64,000 nucleotides of DNA from Glycine soja (Eukaryota > Streptophyta > Magnoliopsida > Fabales > Fabaceae), in the NCBI RefSeq assembly GCF_004193775.1, contig NC_041007.1, positions 25,218,676-25,282,675 of the forward strand. Reading direction: 5' to 3'. A program made the position numbers and the translations under genes. Positions 20,516-31,187 of this stretch are shown one piece after another. The notes beneath the pieces are model-generated. The model saw only the letters and a list, made by a program, of their open reading frames with translations, was not told the origin of the DNA and ran no database searches. Position 1 is the stretch's first letter, and each line of letters starts with the position of its first letter.

Positions 20516-20620
20516 GTACTAGTACCCAAGGGTTCACCCTTATGAGAAAGCAAGAGATCGACTCATCGAGAGGATCGGTCATCCCAAATCCAAAAGATTT
20601 GGACATTTAGATGTAGGAAA

Positions 20621-21775
20621 TGAAATTCTGATACTGGGGACAGATGTCGTACCGGATGTCACGACATCACGCTTCAGAACATGCAGATTAGATGCGTCCG
20701 TATGAACAGATTAAACAAGTAAATAACACAAGAGGATTGTTAACCCAGTTCGGTGCAACCTCACCTACATCTGGGGGCTACCAAGCCAGGGAGGAAATCC
20801 ACTCTCAATAGTGTTAGTTCAAGGTCTAACAGCCCCTGTTTACAACCTTCTCACCTAACCACTACCCGTGCGATCTCTACCTAAGAGCCACTCTTAGATA
20901 TGAGAAACCCCGCTCACTCCCTCTCACTCACACTCCCGTGTTTACAAATCAATCAAAGACACACCAGAGATCAACTCTGAACAAAAGGGATCAACCCTAC
21001 ACACTAGAGATCAACTCTACACACTAGAGATCAACTCTACACACACAGGTCCAACACTTGATGTTAGGATAACATCAAGGTGGCTCACAAAACACTCAAG
21101 TCCCAAAACTCACAAAATAACTCTTCAATCCCGGACTTGGTCCAGAACTCGTGCAGCCTCCACGATTATATAGCAATTTGCGTTTCTGGGCTGCAACGGC
21201 TTGTGCTGGAGGAGATCTATCATTATCCTGAGAAAATCTGCAGTTAAAGAACTAAAAGATAACGTTTGATCTTTTAGTTTGAATCTTTAATCTTTAATCT
21301 TTAATCCCTGAACGAACTCTTCTACTTTGAAATTCGAACTTTAATTATCTTTTAATTCGTTCCTAAAGATAGATCATCTTATCTCTTGCTAACTGCACAA
21401 TAATCTGTTAAAGATATAACAGATTTATATGTCCAGTATTATCGGGCAAGATGTCAGGACATCGTATCCGACATCGTGGATCCTGCAGCTTCAATGCTTC
21501 ATTTGACATTTTATCTTGACTTATGCATTGTGCAGCAACTCCAGTATTCTCGGGCAGGATGTCAGGACATTGTATCCGACATCGTGGATCCTGCAACTTC
21601 AATTCTTCATTTGACATTTTATCTTGCCTTGTGCATTGTGCAGCCCGATCTTATTCCTTGACATAACGTTGGACATCATGTGCAGCAACTCCAGCTTTCC
21701 TTCATTGTCTAAGTGCTTATGTTTTAACAAAATCTTAGCCAATCTTTTAAAACTCCGTAGAGCTAAGCACTAACA
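20621..21775 (-). repeat. 3' LTR (1155 bp) of SIRE1
   Basis: On the minus strand it runs from TGTTAGTGCTTAGCTC to CAGAATTTCA. It differs from the 5' LTR at two positions I could find (in CTTAGATATGAG versus CTTATATATGAG, and CATAACGTTGG versus CATAACATTGG). A TATATAA box is present near 21166-21173. Confidence 0.95.
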
Positions 21776-22396
21776 ATCTCCCCCTTTGGCAAATTTTGTC
21801 TAAAACATACTTAGACACTTCCTGAGCAGGTACGAGCAGTTATGCAAGTGGGATCAGCAACTTTCATTATCAGAGTAATCAAGCACAGCGGAAATTCTTC
21901 AAGTTGCAAATCTACAAGTCTTCTCCAGGATGTCAAGACATCTCACGTGACATCAGCTTTCTGCTTCTGCTCCCCCTGTCTTCATGCTTACTGCAGCATC
22001 TTCTATCAGCTACTAGTCTTTTCCAGGATGTCAAGACATCTCATGTGACATCCGCTTTCTGCTCCCCCTGTCTTCATGCTCTTACTGCAGCATCTTCTAT
22101 CAGCTTCTAGTAGCTTACATCAGTCATCCTCAGCAGCAGTCTCCCCCTCAAGATCATATTCATACAACTCCCCCTCAAAATCATGAATCATGCATACATC
22201 GTTTCCTACTGCCATACATCGTATCAATCATGCATAATAGCAAGCACATAATACTATTACTCCCCCTTTTTAGACAGAATTTGACAAAAGTAGAATGCAT
22301 GAACTTAAGGTGCAAATATTACAGACCAATAACTAGTAATTGTTCAAGGGACATGCCCCTTTAGCTAGTAAAAGTAAAAATATAAAGGTCTAATGA
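21776..22396 (-). other. SIRE1 3' region with multiple polypurine boxes
   Basis: The octamer AGGGGGAG (minus strand) occurs at 21778-21785, 21970-21977, 22062-22069, 22141-22148, 22168-22175 and 22260-22267. The first adjoins the 3' LTR and is the polypurine tract proper. Repeated PPT-like boxes here are a described trait of Sireviruses. A segment with TCAAGACATCTCA and the box GCTCCCCCTGTCTTCATGCT is also duplicated (about 21925-21985 and 22025-22080). Confidence 0.85.
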
Positions 22397-24499
22397 TCAT
22401 GGGGTGGCTTCAGAATCATCATCATCGGATTCTGTATCCTCTGCTGCATCTTCCTCTTCCTCAGCAGCTTCTTCTTCTTCCTCGGCTGCTTCTTTTTCTT
22501 CCTCAGCTTCTTCTTCTACTTCCTCAGCTGCTTCTTCATCATCAATGCCACTTTCTGAGAGCCTTTTAATCAGCCGTTCTAGCTCCATCTTCTTCTCTGT
22601 GGTGGCTTTGATGGTTGCTTCCAGCACCTTGCATGTGTCCTTGAGTTCAGCAATCAGAGCATCCTTGGACACAGCACCTGAAGCAGCTTTCCCTGATGTC
22701 GAGACAATGTCTGGGACATGTGTCCCCTCAAACAATTTGTAATGCAGGGATAGAGGAGATTCTCTCTTCATCACAGAGTCAGTGTAGTTTAACATATTGG
22801 GATGTTGACTCAACATAATGCCACACAATACAGTAGGGAAGGCAATGGGTAATTTGACAGCAAATGATTCTGAATGCTTAACAGTTTGATCAAAAGCATA
22901 GTTTCCAAAATTAAATTTGGACTTGGTTCCAACAGCATACAGAAATTTACCCAAACCTGTGGCAACAGTGGAAGTATGGTTGGTGGGTACCCAGTTTGCA
23001 GCTCCAATCCTGTGCAGAATTGCATACTTCACACTTAGCTTCCCTGCAGAAAGCTTCCCTTTCTTTGGCCAATGCTGGACTCGTTTGGCAGTGATTTCCT
23101 TGGCAATCTGATGCTCAGAAACATCAATATCCACCACTCCTTCAGTAGGTCTGCCCAGGTACTTGTTGATCACAGCAGGGGAGAATCTAACACACTTTCC
23201 TCTGACAAACACTCTTTGATAATCATCACTTTTTCTGTTTGTTATGTCAGAGGGAATGTTGACAATGAATTCCCTGACTAGGCTTTCATAACAATCTCCC
23301 AACTTGGTGACTGTCTTCAGTAGTCCAGCAGCCTTAATGAGGTCCATAATCTCCTTGCAATCCAAGGCAGCTCTTCCCAGTTCTCTTTCCAAGGCAAGTC
23401 TCCGTTGATACACGAATTTCCACCTTTCAGCATTGCCAATGGAGTGGAATGAGATGTTGTCCAATGGTGCATCAGGGACATTTTCAGGCACCTTTTTCCC
23501 AGATTTCTTGGCCCTCTTTGATGTCGAGACATCTAGTTCGACATCATCATCAGAATCGGATGAGGAAATTTCTTTCCTCTTCTTGGAGGGGATTGCGACC
23601 TTGCTCCTTCTGGATGAGGTAGGAGTGATTGGAGTGCTTCTCTTCTGGGCCATAGTCTTGATTCGTCCAGACCTCTTAATGGGGGTTTTTCCCTTTCTGC
23701 CTTGTAATCTTGCTGCAATGCCAGGTGCCAACTTGTTGGCAATGGGTTCTTCATCGGATTCTACATCTTCGAGGTCAATGAGGTCACCTGGAGCAGGTTC
23801 TGGTGCCTTTGGTGCAGGGGTCTCCTCTGCGGCTTGATCATCTTCTTCTGTTGATTCCTCTTCACTGGGTGAAGGGAGGGCTTCAGCATTTGGACCGGAA
23901 GATGTTGGAACATCTTTCTCAACATCAGGCACAGAAACATTCGGGGTGGAAGATGTTGGGACATCTTCATCAGCTTCAGGGACAGCAACATGTGGGGTGG
24001 AAGATGTTGGAACATCTTTCTCAGCATCAGGAACAGAGGCGTCTTTCAAAATGCTACTCACAATACTGTGGATTTTCTTGTCCATCTCCGTGTCTACTTC
24101 CCTAGGACTTGTTGCAAGGCTAGGGTTTTCAGCAATCTTCACTCCCTGTTGTCTTCTGGGAACCAGTTTCTCAGGGACAGAAGCTTGACCAGGAATTATG
24201 TGTATGGGTTGGATGTTGAATTCTGGTTGTTCCTGGTGCGGAGATGATGGTACAGAGGGTGAACCAGGAGCTGAAGTTTCTTTAGGTGAGGTAGCCATGG
24301 AAAAGCAGAGCGTTTGGAATGATTTCGTGAATTTCTGAGAGCTATTGGGAAATGCTGATGAAAACACGAATGCCACGAATATATAAATTTGAATGAGGAA
24401 TGTAGAGGGACGTGTGAAGCAACGGTCGAATTTGCTTTGTAGTGAACGTGCTATTAATGTTAAGTGATTCGTTTGGGCACGTTCAGATATCAGTAGTTG
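22397..24499 (-). CDS. Env-like protein of SIRE1, in frame after a leaky UAG
   Basis: The frame continues that of gag-pol without interruption from the codon after the UAG at 24500-24502 to a stop at 22397, about 700 codons. The first ATG is near 24297 (MATSPKETS...). The N-terminal third is rich in Pro, Ser and Glu with three near-repeats of DVPTSSTP, followed by a basic segment with KKRKEIS that could be a nuclear localisation signal. The centre (GKCVRFSPAVINKYLG, YAILHRIGAANWVPT, VKLPIAFPTVLCGIML) resembles the plant 'transposon protein' domain. The C-terminus is a long Glu/Ala coiled-coil-like run. SIRE1 is known from the literature to express this ORF by stop-codon readthrough, and the context here, TAG CAA CTA, fits the leaky UAG-CAR-YYA consensus. 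Its role is not established; no fusion peptide or clear transmembrane helix is visible. Confidence 0.9.
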   Translation of the reverse strand, partial: QLLISERAQTNHLTLIARSLQSKFDRCFTRPSTFLIQIYIFVAFVFSSAFPNSSQKFTKSFQTLCFSMATSPKETSAPGSPSVPSSPHQEQPEFNIQPIHIIPGQASVPEKLVPRRQQGVKIAENPSLATSPREVDTEMDKKIHSIVSSILKDASVPDAEKDVPTSSTPHVAVPEADEDVPTSSTPNVSVPDVEKDVPTSSGPNAEALPSPSEEESTEEDDQAAEETPAPKAPEPAPGDLIDLEDVESDEEPIANKLAPGIAARLQGRKGKTPIKRSGRIKTMAQKRSTPITPTSSRRSKVAIPSKKRKEISSSDSDDDVELDVSTSKRAKKSGKKVPENVPDAPLDNISFHSIGNAERWKFVYQRRLALERELGRAALDCKEIMDLIKAAGLLKTVTKLGDCYESLVREFIVNIPSDITNRKSDDYQRVFVRGKCVRFSPAVINKYLGRPTEGVVDIDVSEHQIAKEITAKRVQHWPKKGKLSAGKLSVKYAILHRIGAANWVPTNHTSTVATGLGKFLYAVGTKSKFNFGNYAFDQTVKHSESFAVKLPIAFPTVLCGIMLSQHPNMLNYTDSVMKRESPLSLHYKLFEGTHVPDIVSTSGKAASGAVSKDALIAELKDTCKVLEATIKATTEKKMELERLIKRLSESGIDDEEAAEEVEEEAEEEKEAAEEEEEAAEEEEDAAEDTESDDDDSEATP

Positions 24500-24502
24500 C
24501 TA
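24494..24502 (-). promoter_or_regulatory. Readthrough stop context UAG-CAA-CUA
   Basis: The gag-pol stop is TAG, followed in frame by CAA CTA. This matches the UAG CAR YYA context of leaky termination in tobamovirus-type readthrough. The reading frame beyond it stays open for about 700 codons. Confidence 0.85.
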
Positions 24503-27500
24503 CAATTCCTCTAGCAGACAAATGCCTAGCTTGCCCCTCAGTTTTTCAAACTGTTTTGCATCCAATGCCTTTGTGAAAATATCTGCTATTTGTTCCTCAG
24601 TGTCAACATGCTCCAGTGTGATAACTTTATCATCAACAAGCTCTCTAATATAGTGATGTCTAATGTCAATGTGCTTGGTTCTGCTGTGTTGCACAGGATT
24701 TTTAGAAATATTAATAGCACTCAAGTTGTCACAGTATAATGTCATGACATCTTGTTCGACATTGTACTCTTTGAGCATCTGCTTCATCCAAACTAGTTGT
24801 GAACAGCTGCTTCCTGCTGCAATATACTCGGCTTCTGCAGTAGATAGGGACACACAGTTCTGCTTCTTACTGAACCAAGAAATAAGATTGTTTCCCAGAT
24901 AGAAGCATCCACCAGAAGTGCTTTTTCTGTCATCTGCACTTCCAGCCCAATCAGCATCACAATACCCAACCAGCATTGAATCTGAACAATGACAGTACAT
25001 AATCCCATAGTCACTGGTGCCATTTACATATTTCAGGATTCTCTTTACTTGAGTCAAGTGACTTATCTTAGGATTGGCTTGATATCTTGCACAAACACCT
25101 ACTGCATAGGTGATGTCGGGTCTGCTAGCTGTTAAATATAGTAAGCTCCCAATCATGCTTCTGTACAGACTTTGATCAACACTGGTGCCAGCTTCATCTT
25201 TTGACAGCTTCAAGTGAGTAGGTGCAGGTGTTCTTTTATGGCTGGCATTCTCCATCCCAAACTTCTTGACAATGTTCTTTGCATACTTGCTTTGTGAGAG
25301 GAATATGGAGTCTTCCATCTGCTTCACTTGAAGTCCCAGAAAATAAGTCAGCTCTCCAACAAGACTCATCTCAAATTCAGATTGCATCTGTTGGACAAAA
25401 TGTCGAAGCATCTCATTCGACATCCCTCCAAACACAATGTCATCAACATATATCTGTGCAATCATCAAGTTTTCAGCATCTTGCTTGACAAAGAGAGTCT
25501 TGTCAATTCCTCCCTTCCTATACCCTTGCTGAGTAAGGAACTCTGTTAGCCTTTCATACCAAGCTCTTGGAGCTTGCTTCAATCCATAGAGAGCCTTCTT
25601 GAGCCTATATACATGATCTGGATGAGTTGGATCTACAAATCCCTTTGGTTGCTCCACATAGGCTTCTTCATTCAGGTATCCATTCAGAAACGCACTCTTC
25701 ACATCCATCTGGTACAGCTTGAATTTGAGGATGCAAGCTACACCAAGTAACAATCTGATGGACTCAAGCCTAGCAACTGGGGCAAAAGTTTCATCAAAGT
25801 CTACACCTTCAATCTGAGTGTAGCCTTGAGCAACAAGTCTGGCCTTGTTTCTGGTTATAACACCTTCTTCATTGGTTTTGTTCTTGAAGATCCACTTGGT
25901 GCCAATCACATTAGTTCCCTCGGGTCTCGGAACTAGCTCCCAGACTTCATTCCTTTTGAATTGCTCCAATTCTTCTTGCATAGCATTGATCCAGAACTCA
26001 TCAGTCAGTGCCTCTTTCACATTCTTGGGCTCAATTTTGGAGACAAAGCATGAATTTGAGACGATCTCAATCTCCCTTGATCTTGTAGTGACTCCTCTGT
26101 TTGGATCTCCTATAATCAGCTCCTTGGGGTGCATCTTCTGGATTCTAATGGAGGGTCTCTTGTCAGGTTGGTTGATGTTTGATTCATCTGTAGCAGAATC
26201 AGAGTTTTCTGCATTTTCTCCACTTTTAGCTGTATCTGCTACATTGTCTCCCGATGTTCTGACATCTTCTTCGACATCCTTCTTTCTTGCTGGAGTTAGA
26301 TCATCAACAACCACATTGATGGATTCCATCACAGTTCTGGTTCTGGAATTGAATACTCTATATGCTCTGCTGTTTGTAGAGTATCCCAGGAATATTCCTG
26401 CATCACTCTTGGGATCCATCTTTCTCCTTTGCTCTCTATCTGCCAAAATGTAGCATGGACTTCCAAAGATGTGGAAGTGCTTAACCGTTGGCTTCCTCCC
26501 TTTCCAGATTTCATACAGAATGGTTGGAGTCCCTCTTCTAAGTGTGACTCTGTTGTGGATGTAGCATGCTGTGTTCATGGCTTCAGCCCAGAGATTATAG
26601 GGAAGTTCTTTGGCATGAAGCATGACCCTAGCAGCCTCTTGCAAAGTCCTGTTTTTCCTTTCAACTATGCCATTCTGTTGTGGTGTAATGGCTGCAGAGA
26701 ACTCATGAGTGATGCCTTCAGATATGCAGAATTCAGTGAACCTGCTGTTTTCAAATTCTCTGCCATGGTCACTCCTGATTCTCTTGATGACACAGTCCTT
26801 TTCTCTTTGAAGTCTTAGACTCAACTCCTTGAATACTTCAAAGGTTTCTGATTTCTCTCTGATAAAGTTGACCCAGGTAAATCTGGAGAAATCATCCACA
26901 ACAACATAGGCATACCTCTTTCCTCCAAGGCTTTCAACTTGCATAGGCCCCATCAAGTCCATGTGAAGTAGTTCCAGCACCCTGGAAGTGGTCTGATGTT
27001 GAAGCTTCTGGTGGGACATCTTGACTTGCTTTCCAATCTGACATTCACCACAGATTCTGCCTTCTTCTATTTTCAGATTGGGAATGCCTCTAACAACACC
27101 TTTGTCAATGATTTTCTTCATGCCTCTTAAGTGCAGATGTCCAAATCTTTGATGCCATATTCTGACTTCATCTTCTTTGGAGGATAGACATGTGGAGGAG
27201 TAGCTGATTTCTTGAGGTGTCCATAGGTAACAGTTGTCCTTTGATCTGCTGCCCTTCATTAGAACTTCACTCTTCTCATTTGTCACCAAGCATTCTGACT
27301 TTGTGAAGTTTACATTGAACCCTTCATCACACAGCTGACTGATGCTGATCAGGTTTGCAGTCAGTCCCTTCACCAGCAGTACTTTGTTCAGACTAGGAAG
27401 TCCATCATGAACTAGCTTTCCCATTCCAATGATCTTTCCTTTAGAGCCATCTCCAAATGTCACATAGCTGGTGGAGCAGGGCTCAATGTTCACCAGGAAT

Positions 27501-29230
27501 TCTTTAACTCCTGTCATGTGTCTGGAACAGCCGCTATCTAGGTACCAATCTTCCTTAGCTGATGCTCTAAGTGAAGTATGAACAACAAGACTGACAATCT
27601 TGTGTTTTGGAACCCACATCATCTTCTTTCTGCTGTTGCTACTTTGAGTTCCATGATGTGGATGGCCATGTAGATGATAGCAAAAGGGCTTTATGTGACC
27701 ATACTTGCCACAGTAGTGACACCTCCACTTCTTTCTTTTGCTCCTTTTCTGCTGCGTTCCATGATGTCGAGACTGATGTTGTGACATCGTGGCTCCAGTG
27801 ATGTTTTTGGCAGGAACAAATTCTGTCATGGTTGTTCTGCCAGCAGACTTAGGATTAAATCCAAGTCCCCTCTGGTTTCCAACATTCTTTCCAAGCTGCA
27901 GCACCTCATCAAGCGTATCTGAGCCTTTATTCAGCATCTTTATTGACTTTGTCATATTTTCCAGTTTAGAATTCAGAAAGCCAATTTCTCCTTTAAGTTC
28001 AGAGATTTCCTCTTCATGTGTCTCCTTCTCAGCCTCCAGATCTGCAATGACCTTCTTCAGTTGTGCTTCTTGCTGAAGAATCTTCTCACTTCTGATGCAT
28101 AGTTCTCTATAGGATGTAGCAAGCTCATCAAAAGTGATTTCACTATCTGTATCACTTGAATCTTCAGCAGTTTCAAATCTCCCAGTGAGAGCATTCACAT
28201 CTCTGTCAGAATCACTTTCTTGTTCACTCTCTGTATCAGATCGACATACAGAAAGTCCTTTCCTCTGCTTCTTGAGATGAGTGGGACATTCAGCTATGAT
28301 GTGTCCATAGCCTTCACACCCATGGCATTGAATTCCTTTGCTGTGACTGGGCTTTACATCTGACCTTTTCTGGTATTTACTGCCTTTCCTGATGTCGAAA
28401 GGGATGTTCTGGACATGTGGTTTCTGCCTCTTGTCCATTCTGTTCAGCACTTTGTTGAACTGCTTTCCAAGGAGCACAACTGCCTTAGTCAGACCTTCAT
28501 CAGTATCCAGGTCATACTCATCTTCTTCTCCTTCATCATTGGACACGAAAGCCAAGTTCTTGCTCTTCTTTTCAGCCCTATCCGAGAGTCCCAACTCAAA
28601 GGTTTGAAGGGAACCAATGAGTTCGTCTACTCTCATGTTGCAAATGTCTTGGGCCTCCTCTATTGCAGTGACTTTCATGTCAAATCTCTTGGGCAAGGAT
28701 CTGAGGATCTTTCTCACCAGCTTTTCATCTGTCATCCTCTCTCCCAAGGCAATGCAAGCATTGGCAATTTCAAGAATGTTCATGTGGAAGTCATGAATAC
28801 ATTCTTCCTCCTTCATCTTCAGATTTTCGAATTTTGTGGCCAATAGTTGCAATCTGGACATCTTCACTTTGGAGGTTCCTTCATGAGTGGATTTCAGGAT
28901 CTCCCAAGCATCCTTGGCCACTGTGCATGTGTTGATCAGTCTGAAGATATTCTTGTCAACTCCATTGAATAGAGCATTCAAAGCTTTGGAGTTTCCAAGT
29001 GCCAATTCGTCTTCTTCTTTAGTCCAGTCTTCTTCTGGCTTCAATTCATCAGTGAGCTTTCCTTCTGTGTCCAGCATCTTGGGATGTTCCCAGCCTTTGA
29101 TGACAGCTTTCCAGGTTCTGCTATCCAGTGATTTGAGAAAGGCCACCATCCTTGCTTTCCAGTATTCATAGTTTGTCCCATCCAGAATTGGTGGTCTGTT
29201 CACTGGTCCTCCTTCTTTCTCCATGTTCAT
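24500..29230 (-). CDS. gag-pol: SIRE1 Gag-Pol polyprotein, 1576 aa, intact
   Basis: One open frame of 1576 codons encodes all functions for Ty1/copia transposition. Gag (about 1-480) carries a CCHC knuckle at about 302-315 ([14 protein letters not shown]), a coiled-coil stretch at 375-435 and a second knuckle-like motif at about 504-518. The protease has DSG at 565-567. The GAG-pre-integrase block HQRFGHLH is at about 693. Integrase shows zinc-binding C727 and C730 and catalytic D757, D821 and E857 (DD35E). RT spans about 1080-1320 with YVDD at 1261-1264, and RNase H spans about 1420-1560 with the STAEAEY motif. The start is the first ATG (MNMEKEGG), 44 bp after the PBS. All key residues are present, so the copy may be competent; expression is not shown by sequence. 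Confidence 0.96.
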   Translation of the reverse strand: MNMEKEGGPVNRPPILDGTNYEYWKARMVAFLKSLDSRTWKAVIKGWEHPKMLDTEGKLTDELKPEEDWTKEEDELALGNSKALNALFNGVDKNIFRLINTCTVAKDAWEILKSTHEGTSKVKMSRLQLLATKFENLKMKEEECIHDFHMNILEIANACIALGERMTDEKLVRKILRSLPKRFDMKVTAIEEAQDICNMRVDELIGSLQTFELGLSDRAEKKSKNLAFVSNDEGEEDEYDLDTDEGLTKAVVLLGKQFNKVLNRMDKRQKPHVQNIPFDIRKGSKYQKRSDVKPSHSKGIQCHGCEGYGHIIAECPTHLKKQRKGLSVCRSDTESEQESDSDRDVNALTGRFETAEDSSDTDSEITFDELATSYRELCIRSEKILQQEAQLKKVIADLEAEKETHEEEISELKGEIGFLNSKLENMTKSIKMLNKGSDTLDEVLQLGKNVGNQRGLGFNPKSAGRTTMTEFVPAKNITGATMSQHQSRHHGTQQKRSKRKKWRCHYCGKYGHIKPFCYHLHGHPHHGTQSSNSRKKMMWVPKHKIVSLVVHTSLRASAKEDWYLDSGCSRHMTGVKEFLVNIEPCSTSYVTFGDGSKGKIIGMGKLVHDGLPSLNKVLLVKGLTANLISISQLCDEGFNVNFTKSECLVTNEKSEVLMKGSRSKDNCYLWTPQEISYSSTCLSSKEDEVRIWHQRFGHLHLRGMKKIIDKGVVRGIPNLKIEEGRICGECQIGKQVKMSHQKLQHQTTSRVLELLHMDLMGPMQVESLGGKRYAYVVVDDFSRFTWVNFIREKSETFEVFKELSLRLQREKDCVIKRIRSDHGREFENSRFTEFCISEGITHEFSAAITPQQNGIVERKNRTLQEAARVMLHAKELPYNLWAEAMNTACYIHNRVTLRRGTPTILYEIWKGRKPTVKHFHIFGSPCYILADREQRRKMDPKSDAGIFLGYSTNSRAYRVFNSRTRTVMESINVVVDDLTPARKKDVEEDVRTSGDNVADTAKSGENAENSDSATDESNINQPDKRPSIRIQKMHPKELIIGDPNRGVTTRSREIEIVSNSCFVSKIEPKNVKEALTDEFWINAMQEELEQFKRNEVWELVPRPEGTNVIGTKWIFKNKTNEEGVITRNKARLVAQGYTQIEGVDFDETFAPVARLESIRLLLGVACILKFKLYQMDVKSAFLNGYLNEEAYVEQPKGFVDPTHPDHVYRLKKALYGLKQAPRAWYERLTEFLTQQGYRKGGIDKTLFVKQDAENLMIAQIYVDDIVFGGMSNEMLRHFVQQMQSEFEMSLVGELTYFLGLQVKQMEDSIFLSQSKYAKNIVKKFGMENASHKRTPAPTHLKLSKDEAGTSVDQSLYRSMIGSLLYLTASRPDITYAVGVCARYQANPKISHLTQVKRILKYVNGTSDYGIMYCHCSDSMLVGYCDADWAGSADDRKSTSGGCFYLGNNLISWFSKKQNCVSLSTAEAEYIAAGSSCSQLVWMKQMLKEYNVEQDVMTLYCDNLSAINISKNPVQHSRTKHIDIRHHYIRELVDDKVITLEHVDTEEQIADIFTKALDAKQFEKLRGKLGICLLEEL

Positions 29231-29273
29231 CAGAATTTATCTCCCTAGATCTCACTTAGTGATTTCGAGTGTT

Positions 29274-29286
29274 GGCTCTGATACCA
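29274..29286 (-). other. PBS of SIRE1, initiator tRNA-Met type
   Basis: The minus strand reads TGGTATCAGAGCC, two bases inside the 5' LTR end at 29289. It overlaps the usual position just upstream of the gag ATG. Confidence 0.95.
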
Positions 29287-29288
29287 AT

Positions 29289-30443
29289 TGAAATTCTGAT
29301 ACTGGGGACAGATGTCGTACCGGATGTCACGACATCACGCTTCAGAACATGCAGATTAGATGCGTCCGTATGAACAGATTAAACAAGTAAATAACACAAG
29401 AGGATTGTTAACCCAGTTCGGTGCAACCTCACCTACATCTGGGGGCTACCAAGCCAGGGAGGAAATCCACTCTCAATAGTGTTAGTTCAAGGTCTAACAG
29501 CCCCTGTTTACAACCTTCTCACCTAACCACTACCCGTGCGATCTCTACCTAAGAGCCACTCTTATATATGAGAAACCCCGCTCACTCCCTCTCACTCACA
29601 CTCCCGTGTTTACAAATCAATCAAAGACACACCAGAGATCAACTCTGAACAAAAGGGATCAACCCTACACACTAGAGATCAACTCTACACACTAGAGATC
29701 AACTCTACACACACAGGTCCAACACTTGATGTTAGGATAACATCAAGGTGGCTCACAAAACACTCAAGTCCCAAAACTCACAAAATAACTCTTCAATCCC
29801 GGACTTGGTCCAGAACTCGTGCAGCCTCCACGATTATATAGCAATTTGCGTTTCTGGGCTGCAACGGCTTGTGCTGGAGGAGATCTATCATTATCCTGAG
29901 AAAATCTGCAGTTAAAGAACTAAAAGATAACGTTTGATCTTTTAGTTTGAATCTTTAATCTTTAATCTTTAATCCCTGAACGAACTCTTCTACTTTGAAA
30001 TTCGAACTTTAATTATCTTTTAATTCGTTCCTAAAGATAGATCATCTTATCTCTTGCTAACTGCACAATAATCTGTTAAAGATATAACAGATTTATATGT
30101 CCAGTATTATCGGGCAAGATGTCAGGACATCGTATCCGACATCGTGGATCCTGCAGCTTCAATGCTTCATTTGACATTTTATCTTGACTTATGCATTGTG
30201 CAGCAACTCCAGTATTCTCGGGCAGGATGTCAGGACATTGTATCCGACATCGTGGATCCTGCAACTTCAATTCTTCATTTGACATTTTATCTTGCCTTGT
30301 GCATTGTGCAGCCCGATCTTATTCCTTGACATAACATTGGACATCATGTGCAGCAACTCCAGCTTTCCTTCATTGTCTAAGTGCTTATGTTTTAACAAAA
30401 TCTTAGCCAATCTTTTAAAACTCCGTAGAGCTAAGCACTAACA
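29289..30443 (-). repeat. 5' LTR (1155 bp) of SIRE1
   Basis: It has the same length as the 3' LTR and two differences from it. The right end CTAACA is followed by the duplication GGAAA. A TATATAA promoter box lies near 29834-29842. Confidence 0.95.
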
Positions 30444-30448
30444 GGAAA

Positions 30449-31187
30449 TCTATGTAGTTAACATGATTTTGAGGGATGCAAATGCATGCAACCTTTGTTG
30501 TGAAATTTGGGTAAATGCGGACTTTATATGAAACAATGCAATGTAATGGAAAGTTGTACAATGTTCATGACATTCTTTCCCTATTTTGTGATTTTGATTT
30601 TGATTTGATTTTTTTTGGAAAACACAAATTGACTGTCCTTCTGAAAGAGGTGATAGTCCATGCAACCTTATCCTATCTTTTGCAAATTTCTCCGAGAACT
30701 CCCTCAGAGTGTGTGTTCTGTTTGATTTAGTCATTTGACCATTTTGGAGTGACGGCAATGGAGTCGTTTGATGTTTAATCAATCCATTGAAATCCTAGGG
30801 TTTGTCCCCATTTTTTTTTGTTGAAAACATCGATGGGTGAGAACTTTTGATCGGCCCCTATGTTCACTTGAGGCTCATGCACGGTGCCCCTCATTGCCCC
30901 AGTGTAAGGCTTTGAGGTACCAATCGTTGTCTTTCATCATGACCTTGTAGGAGGGAACCTATTGGGTGAGAACTTCTAATCTGCCCCTAGGTTCGTTTGA
31001 GGTTTATGCATAGTGCCTTTCATTGCCCCAGTGTAGGGCTCTAAGGTATCCATCGTTGTTTTGTTTTCACAACCTTGTAGCAAGGGAGAATGAAAGAAGC
31101 AATTGATTTTTGCAAAAAGAATTTTCCAAGGACGAGAAATAGTTGAAGGATTTTTTTCAATTGATGGATTAAGTCAAATGACTCCTA
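30449..31187 (-). other. Region of A between gag/solo LTR and 24-bp array, with 128-bp duplication
   Basis: No pol-like domain is present in any frame. A block of about 128 bp with GGTGAGAACTT, CATTGCCCCAGTGTA and CAACCTTGTAG or GACCTTGTAG occurs twice in tandem (about 30838-30964 and 30965-31088). B has the same at about 50300-50575. This is where RT to integrase would be expected in a complete Tat/Ogre element. Confidence 0.65.

Larger units (their letters stand above)
20621..30443 (-). mobile_element. SIRE1-like Sirevirus (Ty1/copia), intact and young
   Basis: A complete element of 9823 bp lies between GGAAA duplications (20616-20620 and 30444-30448). It has two 1155-bp LTRs, a tRNA-Met PBS, an unbroken gag-pol frame, an in-frame env-like extension after a UAG codon, and six polypurine boxes before the 3' LTR. 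I recognise the gag-pol and env-like products as SIRE1, a soybean Sirevirus. It sits inside element A, between the region after gag and the 24-bp array. Only two LTR differences were found by eye. Confidence 0.95.

Noticed and set aside
19594..20553. Long open frames on both strands in the 24-bp array (8-residue repeat such as VRACSPLK)
   Set aside because: The unit length is a multiple of three and the unit has no stop in several frames, so open frames arise on both strands without selection. No start context, domain or conserved frame supports a protein.
22397..24376. True viral envelope glycoprotein
   Set aside because: No signal peptide, fusion peptide or clear membrane anchor is visible; only 'env-like' can be supported.
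25845..26453. 202-codon plus-strand frame and other frames antisense to SIRE1 gag-pol
   Set aside because: Shadows of the conserved polyprotein on the other strand.
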